From positions 76,116-140,115 of the forward strand of contig JXTC01000296.1 in the NCBI GenBank assembly GCA_002914845.1: 64,000 bases of DNA. The letters run 5' to 3'. Positions 36,761 to 48,066 of the stretch are shown here, one piece after another. The first letter of the stretch is position 1, and every line of letters begins with the position of its first letter. Source of the DNA: Trema orientale. Its lineage: Eukaryota > Streptophyta > Magnoliopsida > Rosales > Cannabaceae. The position numbers and the translations under genes were made by a program. The notes beneath the pieces were generated by a model. It searched no databases. It was not told the DNA's origin and saw nothing but the letters and a program-made list of their open reading frames with translations.

Positions 36761-37380
36761 CCATCTCAGCAGGTGCCATGTGGTAGGCTAGAATATAAAC
36801 TAGCTGAGCTCTAGGAACTAGCTCAATACAGAACTCGATCTCCCTATATGGTGGTAACCCCGATAAGTCTTTAGGAAATACCTCTGAATACTCACACTCC
36901 ACCGGAATCCATAGGTCTTGATCATCTGCTCTCACCTCGTCATCGATGGCAAACAAGTTTCCATAACACTCGAGTTTCTTTCTCCTACCCAAGCATACTT
37001 TCAGGACAGGACTAGGTTTCGACAGACTCATTCTAGCTTGATAGACAACGGGATGTCCATCACTAGGAAAAAGAGTCACCCGAGCATGACAGTTTACAAT
37101 GGCTCGATACTTCGATAACCAATCCATACCGAGTATCACGTCATACTGTCCCATCAGCAACATAATCAAATCAGCAAGCAATTTCCTATCACCAACCACA
37201 ATCTGATAAAACTTACACACACTAAACACATCGGCTACTCCTCCCATAGATATACCCAATGTCAATACATAATCCAAATTAGAAAATTTCAACCCCAATA
37301 GTTGAGCAAACAATAAGGATATAAATGAATGGGATGCACCAGTATCAAACAAAACATGTGTTCAAGAGTGTGAAATAAGA
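36708..37380 (-). pseudogene. chromovirus aspartic protease region
   Basis: A 214-codon open frame beginning MFDTGASHSFISLLFAQLLG, with the catalytic DTGAS motif, then ILGMDWLSKYRAIVNC, the conserved second-lobe block. It ends in the spacer to RT with VECEYSEVFPKDLSGLPP. It is the best preserved domain of this element. Upstream gag is out of frame. Confidence 0.8.
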
Positions 37381-37399
37381 ATCATACCGTCAACAACAC

Positions 37400-38560
37400 C
37401 TTGGCCGGTGCGATCCTGAGTGTCGTCAGCTCCAGTAAAAGCATAGGCTTGACCAGTCACCTTTCCTTTCCCCTTATTGTCTCTCCCCTGACCAGGATGG
37501 CTGCTGCGAGATCCTGGACCACTACTGCCAAAACCATGCCCACTGTGACTCCCGGAGGCCTGAGGAGTCTGGAAATTTTGAGTGTAACCCTGAGGGTGGT
37601 ACTGATACTGATAAGTTTGAGGGAAAGTAAAAGTCTGCGAAACACCATGTGACTGTTGCAGCCTTACCTGAGTGTTCTGATAAGGGACAGAACCTGACGA
37701 TTAGGACAGTCCTTCTTTTGATGACGTGGCTGGCCACAAACAAAATATTCTCCATAAGGACTCCCTCTGCCACCCCCTGAAGAACCACTACTATTCGAGC
37801 TTCCACTATTCGGGATACCCTGGGCTGACCACTGCCCCTGGTTCCTTCTAGTGACTCTCTTGTCACTACCTCTCCACTGGATCCTCCTGGAGTCTAATCC
37901 CTCTTCGATTGCCTCTGCCCGCTGGGCAACCACTGCAATCTCAAGAAGAGTATGGAAAGTCTGGGTGCCAATTCTGTTGAAAATGTTTCGATTCAGACGA
38001 CTCCTAAACTTGGCAACTCAGTTATTCTCACTTGTACCTGGGTCAAGGGAAACACTTGCTAATTTAGTGAGCTCTATCAAGTACTCATTCATCGTTCTGT
38101 TACCTTAGATCAAAGTCTCAAACCGGTTCACAACTTCGTCATGTTAATCCTCATCGGCATACTGGGCCTTGAAAATCTGGTCAAAGTCTTCCCAAGTCAG
38201 AGCCACGATATTCTGCATCCGTTCCACAGTCTCCCACTAGCGAATGGCATTCTCCATCAGACGGCTAACAGCAAACACTGCCCAAAACTCCACTGAAGTA
38301 CCAAGAGACTGGAAGTGCCTCTCCATCTTACACAACCAAGCAATCGCCGTGAGAAATTTTGGTCTTTTGTCAAACTTCCCTAGCTGGAGGCGCATGAATA
38401 GCTGGAGGTGATCTGACTGATCCAGCAGACATTCCGTCGGAGCTGAAGACTGATAGTCTGGATTGCTCATCTGGGCAAACACCTGGTGCATTGCCTAAAT
38501 CAGATGAGAGAGATCCGGACGCTGAGGAGGTTCGACACTCGGCTGGTGCCTCGGAACTCT
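37400..38560 (-). pseudogene. chromovirus gag remnant
   Basis: Pieces of capsid occur at 38237-38491 (AIAWLCKMERHFQSL). The nucleocapsid lies at 37664-37933, with a G/S-rich stretch and the zinc knuckle YFVCGQPRHQKKDCP, in which the first of the three cysteines is Tyr. The start region follows the primer-binding site at 38686-38697. Frameshifts and stops occur throughout. Confidence 0.75.
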
Positions 38561-38685
38561 TCTTGAAGACCTCCTTACAAGTCTGAAATAATATGCCAAG
38601 CTGTTAGTGAGATAATGATGTATGCTTGTCATACAAACAACTCCAATCTAGTTTAATGGCGATACGTCCGAGCTGTTAAACTCAA

Positions 38686-38697
38686 GCTCTGATACCA
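38686..38697 (-). promoter_or_regulatory. primer-binding site (initiator Met tRNA) of the nested chromovirus
   Basis: tggtatcagagc on the minus strand lies 7 bp after the LTR end gggtcgtgaca. It is complementary to the 3' end of plant initiator methionine tRNA, the usual primer for reverse transcription in this lineage. Confidence 0.9.
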
Positions 38698-39394
38698 CAA
38701 TTTCTGTCACGACCCAAAACTTGGGCTAATGGCAGAAGGAAAATTTCACAAAGATGAGAAATTCCTTGATTTATTTGAAAAGTGTCTCAAAAGTTTTAGT
38801 TTTATAAAACAGTTCATTTAAGTAAAATTCTTAGAATTTTATCCCGTGAACCTCACTCAAAATTCGTATACACCATTAAACATAGATCGAATAATAATTA
38901 AAAAACATAGTCTAAAAAATAAAGTTCCAAGCATCATCATCATCCACAACAAAACGAAGCCAGAATGGTATACATAAGTTTACAGACAAAATAGAAAGTA
39001 GCAATCTTGGTTCAATACTAAAGCAAAGCCCAAACAGTCCAAACACCACAACGACACACTTCAAGCATTACCAAGATAACGGAGTGAGTATAAAAATGCC
39101 CAGTAGGAAAACAGTTACCTCGATCAAAAATATTTTAGTGATAAAAAATTCCAGCAAGGTTAGTTTAAATCCAATACATACATATATAATGATCCAAAAC
39201 TGGAAATCCACATATATATGTATAAATAAATCAGTATAATCAAAACCATTTAATTCATATGCATATGACACAAATCAGCCCATACCCATGAGCTAACATC
39301 TTCTCATCTATGGAAACCTAGGATGATGGCACTAAGTGTACCTAACAGCCTGCTTGACACCTAAGCCCATATCCAGAGGGGATACCCATGTGTC

Positions 39395-40310
39395 ACATCG
39401 GAGAATGACGACTCCCCTGAGAACGCATTTACCTCCCTAATTTCCTCGCTACTAGACATCTGAAAAAGAAACATGGCATGCATTTAATCCTATGCGAGTA
39501 TTGATCTATAGGTAAATTTATGAATTGATTTATAAAATTAACCTTAGTGTGACCTAGAAATAGGCGTGCTGGTTTGTCTATTGCAAGTATACTCTCTATG
39601 TGTGAACAAATGCATAAGATCAATTTGGGGATACAAACCCTAAAACTGCACCGACATCTATCTATTCGTCTAATCTGATCTGGTCAAGTTCTTCTAATCG
39701 AGATTTGTCTAAGTTTCTATCCTACAAATTCGAGCAACTCTTCGGTAATTTGTCATTCAATTTATCAGTTTTATGTTTAATTTTGATTTACAAACCCAGA
39801 GATTTTAGATCTCAGTTTCTCCTATGGGTTTTGTCTAATTTTATATGTCACATATGATTATCAACATTGGATCAAAGAAGTCGAGTTTGTGATTTTGAGT
39901 TCATGATTCAAGCAGAGTTTAGTAAGTTGATAGTTCTACCAGTACGTTTGATTTAAAGAAAATTTCAGAGGACCCTGACAGTAGTTCGGAGTTCTAGAAG
40001 ATAACTTACAATTATATATATCGACTGTTCAATAAAATACAATACAGTATGGACAGTTAAGTAAAAATAGAAATAAAGAAATAAGAAGAAAGAGGGTACC
40101 AACTTTTTCAGAAATTAAATGATAAATATAGGGTCTTTTATTTGAACCTTGCCAGAGAAGAATGGTCGGGATCACTGGAGACGGGGAAGAAACCTCTTGA
40201 ATAATTGCCAAGAATGATTTAGGTTTAAAAGTTTCTAAGCTTTGGAAGTCGAGGGTTTTCTAAGTGGAAATGAAAACAGAAGGGGAAGAAGAAAAATGGA
40301 TCTTTATATA
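39395..40310 (-). pseudogene. start of an antisense gene next to the Tat 3' LTR (aORF-like), truncated
   Basis: The minus strand shows a complete plant gene start. There is a TATA box (40303-40310), a pyrimidine-rich leader exon without an ATG (about 40148-40275), a donor AAG|GTTC at 40147, a leader intron of 688 nt, and the acceptor ttctttttcag at 39460. It is followed at once by ATG (39459) and MSSSEEIREVNAFSGESSFS. The frame is cut after about 22 codons at the broken chromovirus LTR. Tat retrotransposons are known to carry an extra gene in antisense between pol and the 3' LTR, and position and orientation fit. The identity of the protein cannot be confirmed from so short a piece. Confidence 0.5.
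40303..40310 (-). promoter_or_regulatory. TATA box of the antisense gene
   Basis: tatataaa on the minus strand, followed after about 30 bases by a C/T-rich leader, 390 bp from the Tat 3' LTR. The spacing suits a transcription start near 40275. Confidence 0.45.
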
Positions 40311-40699
40311 TTTAAAAGTGTCATTAATTTTTAGCCGTAGATCAAGAAGGTTGAAATTTTGAGTTCAATGGCCGACATGTATGCGGGAAGATTTTTTTTT
40401 GAATTTTGAAATACGAAAAGGTTTTGATTTGGAAAGACGGCTGACGTCATCATCATCATCACGTCTGCTCGAGAAATGAAAAAGTTTTCTCTAGTCTCGC
40501 TAACTCCCTAAAGAAGAGTGACACGTGGTTGTGTCTGACAGAGAAATGAACGCGTGAGATTCTGAAAAGATATGATTCAAGAATTCATGACTCTTCGAGA
40601 GTTTTGAGATGATCTCATCATGTTGCACTCTTAAGCTCGCACTTGTCAGCACAGGAAGCTCTGTTTAGCCCTAAAAGACTAACAGAGCTGGAGAACAAT

Positions 40700-41304
40700 T
40701 ATTGTGCGATCTTAAATCTACATCTTGGTCAACGCTAAAGAAGGAAAGTCAATAACCGAGGTAAATGCGTCAGGTCGTATGTGTGCTTTTTTGGTCAAGG
40801 AGCGACCTTCCCCGAGTGAATCATATGCGACCAGTATAAAAAAGAAACTAGATCAAACTTCTTCAAACGGGTAATCTGCAAAAAAAAAAAAGAAACAAGC
40901 TTCTGAGTATAGATCAAGCAATCCATTTATTGGTTATTACCCAATTTTATATTATTACCCAAAATTGTATTTTCTTATTATATATTTACCCGTTTGCATA
41001 ATTGGAAAACATGCAGTCACCCTCACCTATATAAAAAGAGCTCAGTCTCATTATTTTTCATCTCACAATTACTTCACTATAAACTCTTTGTAATTCTCTC
41101 TTTGCTCTTATCTTGAAACTTAGAGAAATGCTTTTAATTCTCTAGAAAATAGTGAAGAACAGTAGATATAGGCTCATCTTTTTTGGGACTGAACCACTAT
41201 AAAATTCTTATCTTCTTATTTTTTTTGCTTTATTAACCCTTTTTACAAACAAACCACATCTTGTAATTTTCTAAATTCATTCTTGGTAAAATCTCCGTCA
41301 ACAT
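40700..41304 (+). repeat. 3' LTR of the Tat element
   Basis: It matches 21401-21965 from tgtgcgatcttaaatct to ctccgtcaaca, with many single-base differences and one purine-rich insertion of about 35-40 bp near 40865-40905. It is followed by the TTGAG target duplication (41305-41309) and by the same Helitron sequence that is uninterrupted at 20098-20440. Confidence 0.88.
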
Positions 41305-41660
41305 TGAGTATCTAGATTACAAATGGAGTTTGTAACTGAGATGTAGAAATTTCATATGGAATACCAAGAGTCAAAATATATTTAATCAACTGTGTCTACT
41401 CAAATAAACCAGAGAAGAAGATGTAACAATAAAATTTACATGCAATCTCATTCCTTTTGCTTATAAAATAAAATTCATAAGAAACCTAATCATGGATATC
41501 CCTTTTCAATTCTAGTCCTCTAAATCAAAACAATACACTTCTTCTTTTGAGAATTCATAGAAAACCTATATATCTGCAAGACATTTCTTGAAATTAGAAA
41601 ATACCTTATGGCCAAAGATCTAAGAAAGAGCCCTAGAAGAGAATAGGTCAAAAACTCACC
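41305..41660. repeat. Helitron-internal duplicated segment, copy 2 (right part)
   Basis: It continues the sequence broken at 21400 and matches 20098-20440. Similarity stops near aaaaactcac (about 41660). Beyond it, to 42190, lies unique sequence of the Helitron 5' region with no gene recognised. Confidence 0.8.
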
Positions 41661-42459
41661 AATCAAAAAATTGGAAGGCCTCGTAGGAGCTGTTGATTTT
41701 ATGGGCCACTTAATGCATCAAGGGAAGGCAGTGCATATGGATGGTCAAACAGACCCAACAGAGGTAGAAAGAAAGTTAATGGAGTAAGTTTAAACAATTT
41801 CTTATTAGTGAAATAAGTTTAAACAATTTGTTACTCAGTTTATACCAAAATCCAACCAAGTACTCCTTGAAGAATTACTTGTATGCAGAAATTCTACTTG
41901 CTGGTTTTTCAGTGAAAAGCAAGGAAGAAGTAGATGGAAAGGGGTGAAAACTCAGAGGAAAGAATGACAAAAAGTATCTAGAGAGAGAAAGAGCGAAACA
42001 CGTGAGGAAAGAAGTGTAGGCCATAAAATAAACACACGTGTATGTGAAGACATAACTTTGTCTTTGATTAGCTGGATTGTTTTCAACCTTTGATCAAAAG
42101 AGAAAATGAACGGTTAGGATACTTTTGTGATTAAAGTGAGTAAGAAAAGAAAAAGTCACATCTGTGCTTCTAATATAAGTATAGATAGAGAGATATAAAA
42201 ATAAAATCACTCCTCTCTAGTCCTCAGTATAATCGGTTAATTTTGTACTAACTTGTGTCCAACCAATCATATTTTAACACATTATTAGAAAGAAGTTTTT
42301 CTTCTTTTTTTTTTTTTTTTGAAATAAAAGAAACAATAAACAAACAGTTGAAAAAAGAGTTTACTCCTCTGGATTTTAAGTAACGTCTCAACAAATAGTT
42401 GATAAAAGAGTTTACTCATCTGGATTTCAAGTAAAGTGTCAATATTTGAGTGTTTGAAC

Positions 42460-43300
42460 TACTACAAGAAAACCTGGATTTGGTAGCAGGCGAAGAATGC
42501 TATAAAAGGATTTTCATAGTATTTAGGCACATGCTAGGACAGCCCTAGCTATTAAAGACCCCCCTCTATTATAGCGTTTTTGTAGTGCTATCCCGTGTGG
42601 TATCAAAGACTCTTTCGTAGCCTTTTCCTACTGTTGTACAAGTTCTTCAATAGCATTTATTAAACGCTATAAAAAGTTATTAATAGCGTTATATAAATAC
42701 TGTAAAATACATTCATAGTGTTTTTTGAATGCTGTAAAACTGTTTACATAGCTTTTTTTGCCCGCTGTAGGATTACTTTTATTGCTTTTTTCTTTTAAAT
42801 GCTATTACTATTTTGAATTGATGTTTCGTATTCAATTAGATTGTTAATTTAATGGTTTCATATCTATAAATATGTAATATTCTATTAGAGAAATTTTAAT
42901 AATATTTAAAATACCAATAAATAACCTTTCAATAACATAATATAAAATTAATACAATATTCTAATAATAAAGAGTTATGTATAGTTGTACTCTTTAAAGA
43001 CTTACATACAATAATCTAGTAATAAAGAGTAACATATAGTTTTAATTTTTAAAGGTTTACATATTGCCGCGATTAAAATTGACATAAAAGTCTAAATATT
43101 GTCAAAAGTTCTTGACAAAAAGATGCCAAGACTTGTGCTTCATATGCCCTTTAAAAAAAAACTTACTGATACATACTCAAGCTGCAATGAAACTAAACAA
43201 CAAAGTATTTATGATATAGCTTAGGAGTTGGCCAAAAAATAAAACTTCATTCACAAAAAAAAAAAAAAAAAGAAAAAAGAACAAATAATCAGCAAAGAAG
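42460..43300. mobile_element. CACTA element terminus, second copy of the 28451 family
   Basis: Starts tactacaagaaaacctgg (one base off the CACTA consensus). It continues with subterminal motifs like those at 28451 (gaatgctataaaagg, tagcattt..aacgctat). It contains a minus-strand block HKSWHLFVKNF then stop near 43090-43140, related to the C-terminal block at 29025. The right end is missing or replaced by the gypsy LTR beginning near 43310. It lies just outside the Helitron 5' end. Confidence 0.65.
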
Positions 43301-43309
43301 ATATTTTTC

Positions 43310-44964
43310 TAAATACTTTAGAAAAAGTGGACATTTTTCAAATTAATTTCAAAAAGAGACATTTTTTTTAATTCTCAGATTTAAAGCCCGTTTAAGGTTC
43401 GGGATCCCAAAATTGAATTCTGATTCCAAATTTGGAGTTAGTGAGGTCGAAAAACGAGTTTTACTATATAATATCGCTATGTTTCGAAGTGGCACAAATT
43501 CCGAGGTCGTGAATAGTGTCGTTTTGCGTACTACATGATAGATCCCATCCCAAGACTTACTTTCGTCAAATTATATGTCTAATCTAGCATTTTTAGGTAC
43601 TCTAAATTCAGTGGTGACCTCCGTTTATCAATTAGAGGCTTCGTTTGAAAAGTCACTTTTTCAAGTGAGCTTACTAGAATCCTGAAACGGCCGTTCGAAT
43701 ACCCAAGTGACCAATAGGAGTTTTTTCGAGCATTATTAACTTGCTATTACTACCATATCGAGGTAGGGATTCAATTACCTAGTTTTATACTTTTTTTATT
43801 TATAATTGTGTTATAATTAATTTATGAAAAACTGTGATTTTGCGCAGTGGTTTAATAAATTGTAGAAACACATTAGATTGTAGTATATTGGACTGTATGA
43901 TTTTATATACATATTTTTAAATTATGATTATGGGGTACAGAAGCGAAGAGCTTCCCATGTTATAGTTTATCCAAAAATAATGCCAAGTGAATTTTTAAAG
44001 TATTGTTTGGTTATATTTTGAATGGTTATTACAAATCTTGTTACTTGTTGTACATATCATAGGATTACACACTTGAGTTCCATTATTGCATCATAGTAGT
44101 TTAGATCGCTGGCGAGTTGTTATAGTGCTAGGTGAAAGACCTAGGCCTCTGTGCAGGTTTTTGGCTAATATACCTACGGGTAGTGTCAGGATGCTGGGTA
44201 CCTCTGCTACAGAGGTATTACAAGGCCATGATGGGAGGATAAGAGCTCACTCATTTATATTAATTGATGTATGATATATACAATCATATGTTTCTGATTT
44301 TGGTTTTGAATATGTGAATATTCTGGATATTAATTATTTTATAAACTTGGTTTATAAATAAATTTTAGAAAAGGTATTAACCATGCAGGTTTGGTAAAAT
44401 TGCATCATTTAATAAGATAATTGAATTTCTACTGAGCATGTGAATGTTCACTCCCCCTACTTCTCCCACTTTCAAGTATTCGTCTATTTGAGGTAGTAAT
44501 CTTTGTGGTCTAAGTTGCGTAGCTTATACTCACTTTCTCACTCCTCTTCCTTGGTGAGTATCTACTCTCTATTAATTTCTTTTTCCTTGTCCAATTACTT
44601 ACCTAAGATCAATAAATTTACTAAGTAGATGTATGAGGATGGTTTTCTTATTAATTTAAGATCTTGAAATTACAAATGATTTAATGTAAATTATTTTGGA
44701 CATTAGGCTAAAATTTTTAGTTAAATTCAATTTACTAAAATTGGTGGTTTCTCTATAAGTATTCAAATGAGATAGCTGAAAATTTTCTTGAACCTTGTTG
44801 GGAAAACTAATAAGAGTTTTGAATATTATATAATTGAAAATGATTTGAGGATCAAAATGAAATTAACTAATACTCGATTTCTCCTGAATTTAGTAAAATT
44901 AATATTTTATTATAATTTCACTTAAAATTACTACAAGTCACGGCTTGGATTTTCAGTCGTGACA
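43310..44964 (+). mobile_element. Ty3/gypsy-type LTR of a further family, plus strand
   Basis: The right end tcagtcgtgaca (to 44964) is followed by a degenerate primer-binding site tggtattagatc at 44969-44980. Internal features typical of such LTRs include acatttttcaaattaatttc near the start and a block of conserved GC-richer sequence (43390-43700 and 44080-44240). The left boundary is approximate. Open frames in it (44086-44274) are not genes. No second LTR was found. Confidence 0.55.
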
Positions 44965-44981
44965 GAAATGGTATTAGATCT

Positions 44982-47887
44982 GTCTAGGATCTTGCCTGTA
45001 ATATTTTACTATTTAAAGAGAATTTTGGAAAGTGTTTGACAAATACCTTATACATCACTTAGGAATTCGCTAAATATGTTGTCTTTACTTTGATCCGTCC
45101 TGAATCCTCCGTTCATCTCTAGAGAGAAACTTTAGTATCCTTGAGATGGTTATATATAATCTAAAAAATTCTAATCTCCGAGGTGATGGGATCGACACGA
45201 GACTAGTGAGTTCTACTCCTATCGAAAATCTCTGATTTAAATGTATATTTATATTTGTACTCCTATGTTCATTCGAGTAATGAGTTGTGTGTAAACCCTA
45301 TAAGTTCTATGATAGCTAACTTGTACTAGGTATTTAATTTTAAATACCTTTGATTAAATCGGTATTTCGTAACTTTTTGGATGTGATTTTTTTTTCTCAA
45401 ATATCATATATTTTTAATTACTAAGTTCGAGTAATTGGTGGTTGATGTTTATATCAAGATGTTCAAAATAAATGATATTTTTGTATAATGTATAGCTCGT
45501 TGATTAATAAAATGTGGTATTGTACTAATTCCACCGAGATTGGCTCGACATTGATAGTGCGCATTAGTTGAATAATTGATTTAATTTGAAGGAAATTCTT
45601 GGGTTATTAGGTTATATTTGAAATAATAGTTTATGACTATGTTTTCTAGTAAGTCGTTTACTTGTGATAATTTGTTTCGCCTACTTGATGGCTACATGCC
45701 TTGGTTTACTTACCTTTTCAAAGTGAAACATTTGGAATTGAAAAAAAAAACATTCTTGATTATTGGATTGAGAAAATTTTCATTAATTGAAAAATGGCTT
45801 TATGCATTTAAAATGTAATTTTCATTCGGTTTTATCTTTTTACTCTAAATATTTAAGAGTCGGCTTTGAAATCCTTGGGTGAACAATTATTTGATTATTA
45901 GTAATTTAATCAAATTTAGAACTTTCTTACATGGTTTTGGTGACTTTTAAATCTTCAAATTGATTTGCATGGTTTGAAACAGAGTAATCCGTTATAATTG
46001 ATGAATTGCATGTCTTTATTTTTAAGAGAACTATGGATATTTTAAACTTAAGTATTGGTTAGGCAAAGGTAATTCACTTTTTCAAAAGATGTATAATATC
46101 AAAGACTTACGGTTATTTGAAATTAGATTTTGTAAGACTGTACTATTATAAAGTTTGAACCTTAGTAAATATAAAATTTAGTTATGGTACTAAATTAATT
46201 CTACATTTGATAGTGCTAGTTGGAGAATTCTTTAGACCAAATAAATTTTTATAAATTTAAAAGTTCTCAGTATCTTTCTAGATTTGAATGTGGTAGATAT
46301 TCTCGGTATTTGACTTAGAAACTAACATGTACTTTCACATATTTTCTAAGTTGACTTAGACCTAAACATGAGATATTTATAGAAAACTTTTATATGATAA
46401 TTTTGAGAAATAAAAGTGTATTTCTTAGAAAACTTTGGGCATAAATCAATGCAGTATAAGTATAAATTTTTGAAAAACTTCTATATGTATATAATATCTT
46501 GTTACATAAATTGTTTTAAGTAAAATTGGTAAAAGAATCTAGTTTAGAATCTTTTGTGAATGAAAAGAATATTAGAATTTAAATCCTAGTTTAGAGGTCT
46601 TGTAAACCATTGTTGTTATTATGATTTATTGATTAGACATGCTTATGCTTCCAAGCTTCCATATATGTATATGACCTATTTTGGTAACGTATATATGATG
46701 TCGGTGAATTTTAGATTGTTAAATCATTGTCGAGAAATAAATAATTTTTTATTTATTAAGTTAAGTTGGGTTGACCTTACCTTGGTCGTCTCAACTGGAT
46801 AATTGAGCACTTTTGTAGTTGATTTAATTTGGTATCCTAAAAAGTGTTGGGAACTCTTAGTGTTAGAGACATGGGATGATATCTCATTTGAGCTTCAAAT
46901 AGAAATAAATTGGTTTTTAATACCTAAAACTTGAAGGGACTTAGGTGGTATATAATAATGCATGACATTTTCATTAGAATTTTAAAAATTCATGTAATTG
47001 GATTTTCAAATGAATTCAAGCTATGAATTAATATGCTTGATTTAATGTTTAATAGAATTTAAGTTATGCAAATCAGAGTGTGGTATTTCTTTTGAAAACA
47101 TAAATTGAGCTTTTAAATTCTAAGAATTGAATATGTTACAAGTTGATTAAAGCTTAAAAAAATAATAAATAAATAAATAAATAACTACGACACATTCTAC
47201 TATTTTCTAAAACGTTTTATACGTACTTTCTATTGTTAAAGTGTCTTTCAAAATTGTTTTTAATAAATTTGTTAGAGTGTAGTGACTTTAAAGTTATAAA
47301 ATATAAAGATAGTCTTACCGAATCATGCTCTCCTTAAAAATTTTTATAAATAGATAATCGTGAACACATATATGCATAGGTGATTTACCAACAAAAAGAA
47401 ATCTAGAATTTGGTGATTTGGGTGAATTCTAGAATTTTCCTCACCTTTGGCTACACGTCGGCAAAGGGTTTATAAAGTTAAAGGTGAAAGGTCTTTCCTT
47501 CTGCAAATTATCTATTATTATTGTTAAATTTGTTATTGATATATCCAGGAAAAAAATAAAAGAAGTTATCAATTATTGATTTAATGAGAGTCAATTTGTC
47601 ATTAATTAATTGACAAAAACACTCCTCGATTTTATACTATAAATCTATTTAATATTAATTGAAAATTGATAACTCCATGTGCATCTAATACTTTCAACCA
47701 TTCTTTCCTTCCCCTAAGGGGAAAAAAAGAAAAGAAAAAATGTTAACGTTTTGTTAACGCGCGAGACTGCTGATCATGACAACTGACAAGCACCAATCAT
47801 GGGCAAAACTATATGAACTAATTAGAAAGTTATGACAGCTTGATTACCTATTCATCACGGGACTACTTTTACAAACTTCATTTTCTT
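44982..47887. other. AT-rich DNA after the LTR, no coding region readable
   Basis: It follows the LTR and primer-binding site, so it may be the internal region of a non-autonomous (LARD-like) or thoroughly decayed gypsy element. I found no gag, RT or integrase motif on either strand. A short taaataaataaa microsatellite lies at about 47160-47185. Confidence 0.45.
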
Positions 47888-47901
47888 GCATATTAATCCT
47901 T

Positions 47902-48066
47902 TTTAAAAAAAAAAAAAAAAAAAGTGAGGCTTAACTAATGACCACCACTTACTACAAATTAAAGGAAAATAGCACACACACACTGTCAAAGTTTGAACCC
48001 CTGACCCCCCCAAACACACACAACCCTCAAACCTTGGACCAACTGAGCTAACCTCAGTTGGCTCTC
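47902..48066 (-). mobile_element. tRNA-derived SINE, copy 1
   Basis: Minus-strand A box TTAGCTCAGTTGGTCC (about 48038-48052) and B box GGGTTCAAAC (47991-48000), the split RNA polymerase III promoter of tRNA-derived SINEs. It is bounded by a perfect 14-bp target duplication gcatattaatcctt at 47888-47901 and 48067-48080. The 3' tail on the element strand is a T run. It is not a working tRNA gene: the cloverleaf cannot be completed. Confidence 0.8.

Larger units (their letters stand above)
30351..39394 (-). mobile_element. Ty3/gypsy chromovirus (Tekay-like), nested, with solo LTR inside
   Basis: Minus-strand element. 3' LTR 30351-32536 (2186 bp, tgtaaaacccc...gggtcgtgaca), preceded by a polypurine tract (aaggaggagagaa, 32537-32550). 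The 5' LTR is only partly kept (38705-39394, about 690 bp). Primer-binding site tggtatcagagc at 38686-38697. Internal order gag, protease, RT, RNase H, integrase, chromodomain. The 5' LTR lacks a block near 39079 present at 30727-30795, and its outer part is lost at 39394, where an antisense Tat gene begins. A copia solo LTR (32776-34170) splits the integrase tail. Confidence 0.88.
21401..41304 (+). mobile_element. Tat-lineage Ty3/gypsy retrotransposon, 19.9 kb with nested insertions
   Basis: The 5' LTR is 21401-21965 (starts tgttgtgcga, ends gtcaaca) and the 3' LTR is 40700-41304 (starts tattgtgcga, ends gtcaaca). The flanks are identical TTGAG at 21396-21400 and 41305-41309. Internal order: gag, protease, RT, RNase H, second RNase H and integrase (22025-27812), a CACTA fragment (from 28451), a nested chromovirus (30351-39394), and an antisense gene start (39395-40310). 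The 3' LTR has a purine-rich insert of about 35-40 bp near 40865-40905 that the 5' LTR lacks. Stops throughout the coding part make it inactive. Confidence 0.85.
19262..42190 (-). mobile_element. Helitron, interrupted by a nested 19.9-kb retrotransposon
   Basis: The minus-strand 3' end is at 19262: it terminates in CTAG followed by a host T. Nine bases inside lies a perfect hairpin, gtgcc/ggcac with a 3-base loop (19275-19287). The minus-strand 5' end is near 42185-42193 and reads TCTATACTTATATTAGAAGC, preceded by a host A. The A|TC...CTAG|T layout without a target duplication is the Helitron signature. Next to the 3' end there is a replication-protein-A-like remnant (19529-20010). About 3.0 kb is Helitron proper; the rest is the Tat element at 21401-41304. 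No Rep/helicase is readable, so it is non-autonomous. The exact 5' base is uncertain by about 8 nt. Confidence 0.72.

Noticed and set aside
39068..39271. 67-codon minus frame similar to 30730-30993
   Set aside because: Similarity is explained by the two LTRs of the same element.
40029..40211. 60-codon minus frame in the antisense gene leader
   Set aside because: It lacks an ATG start, and a good donor site splits it; better explained as 5' UTR plus intron.
41680..41760. Plus-strand frame with GLVGAVDFMGHLMHQGKAVH
   Set aside because: Short, opposite to the Helitron gene direction, no known motif; likely chance.
47985..48055. tRNA gene
   Set aside because: A and B boxes are present but no cloverleaf or acceptor stem; a 14-bp target duplication shows it is a SINE.
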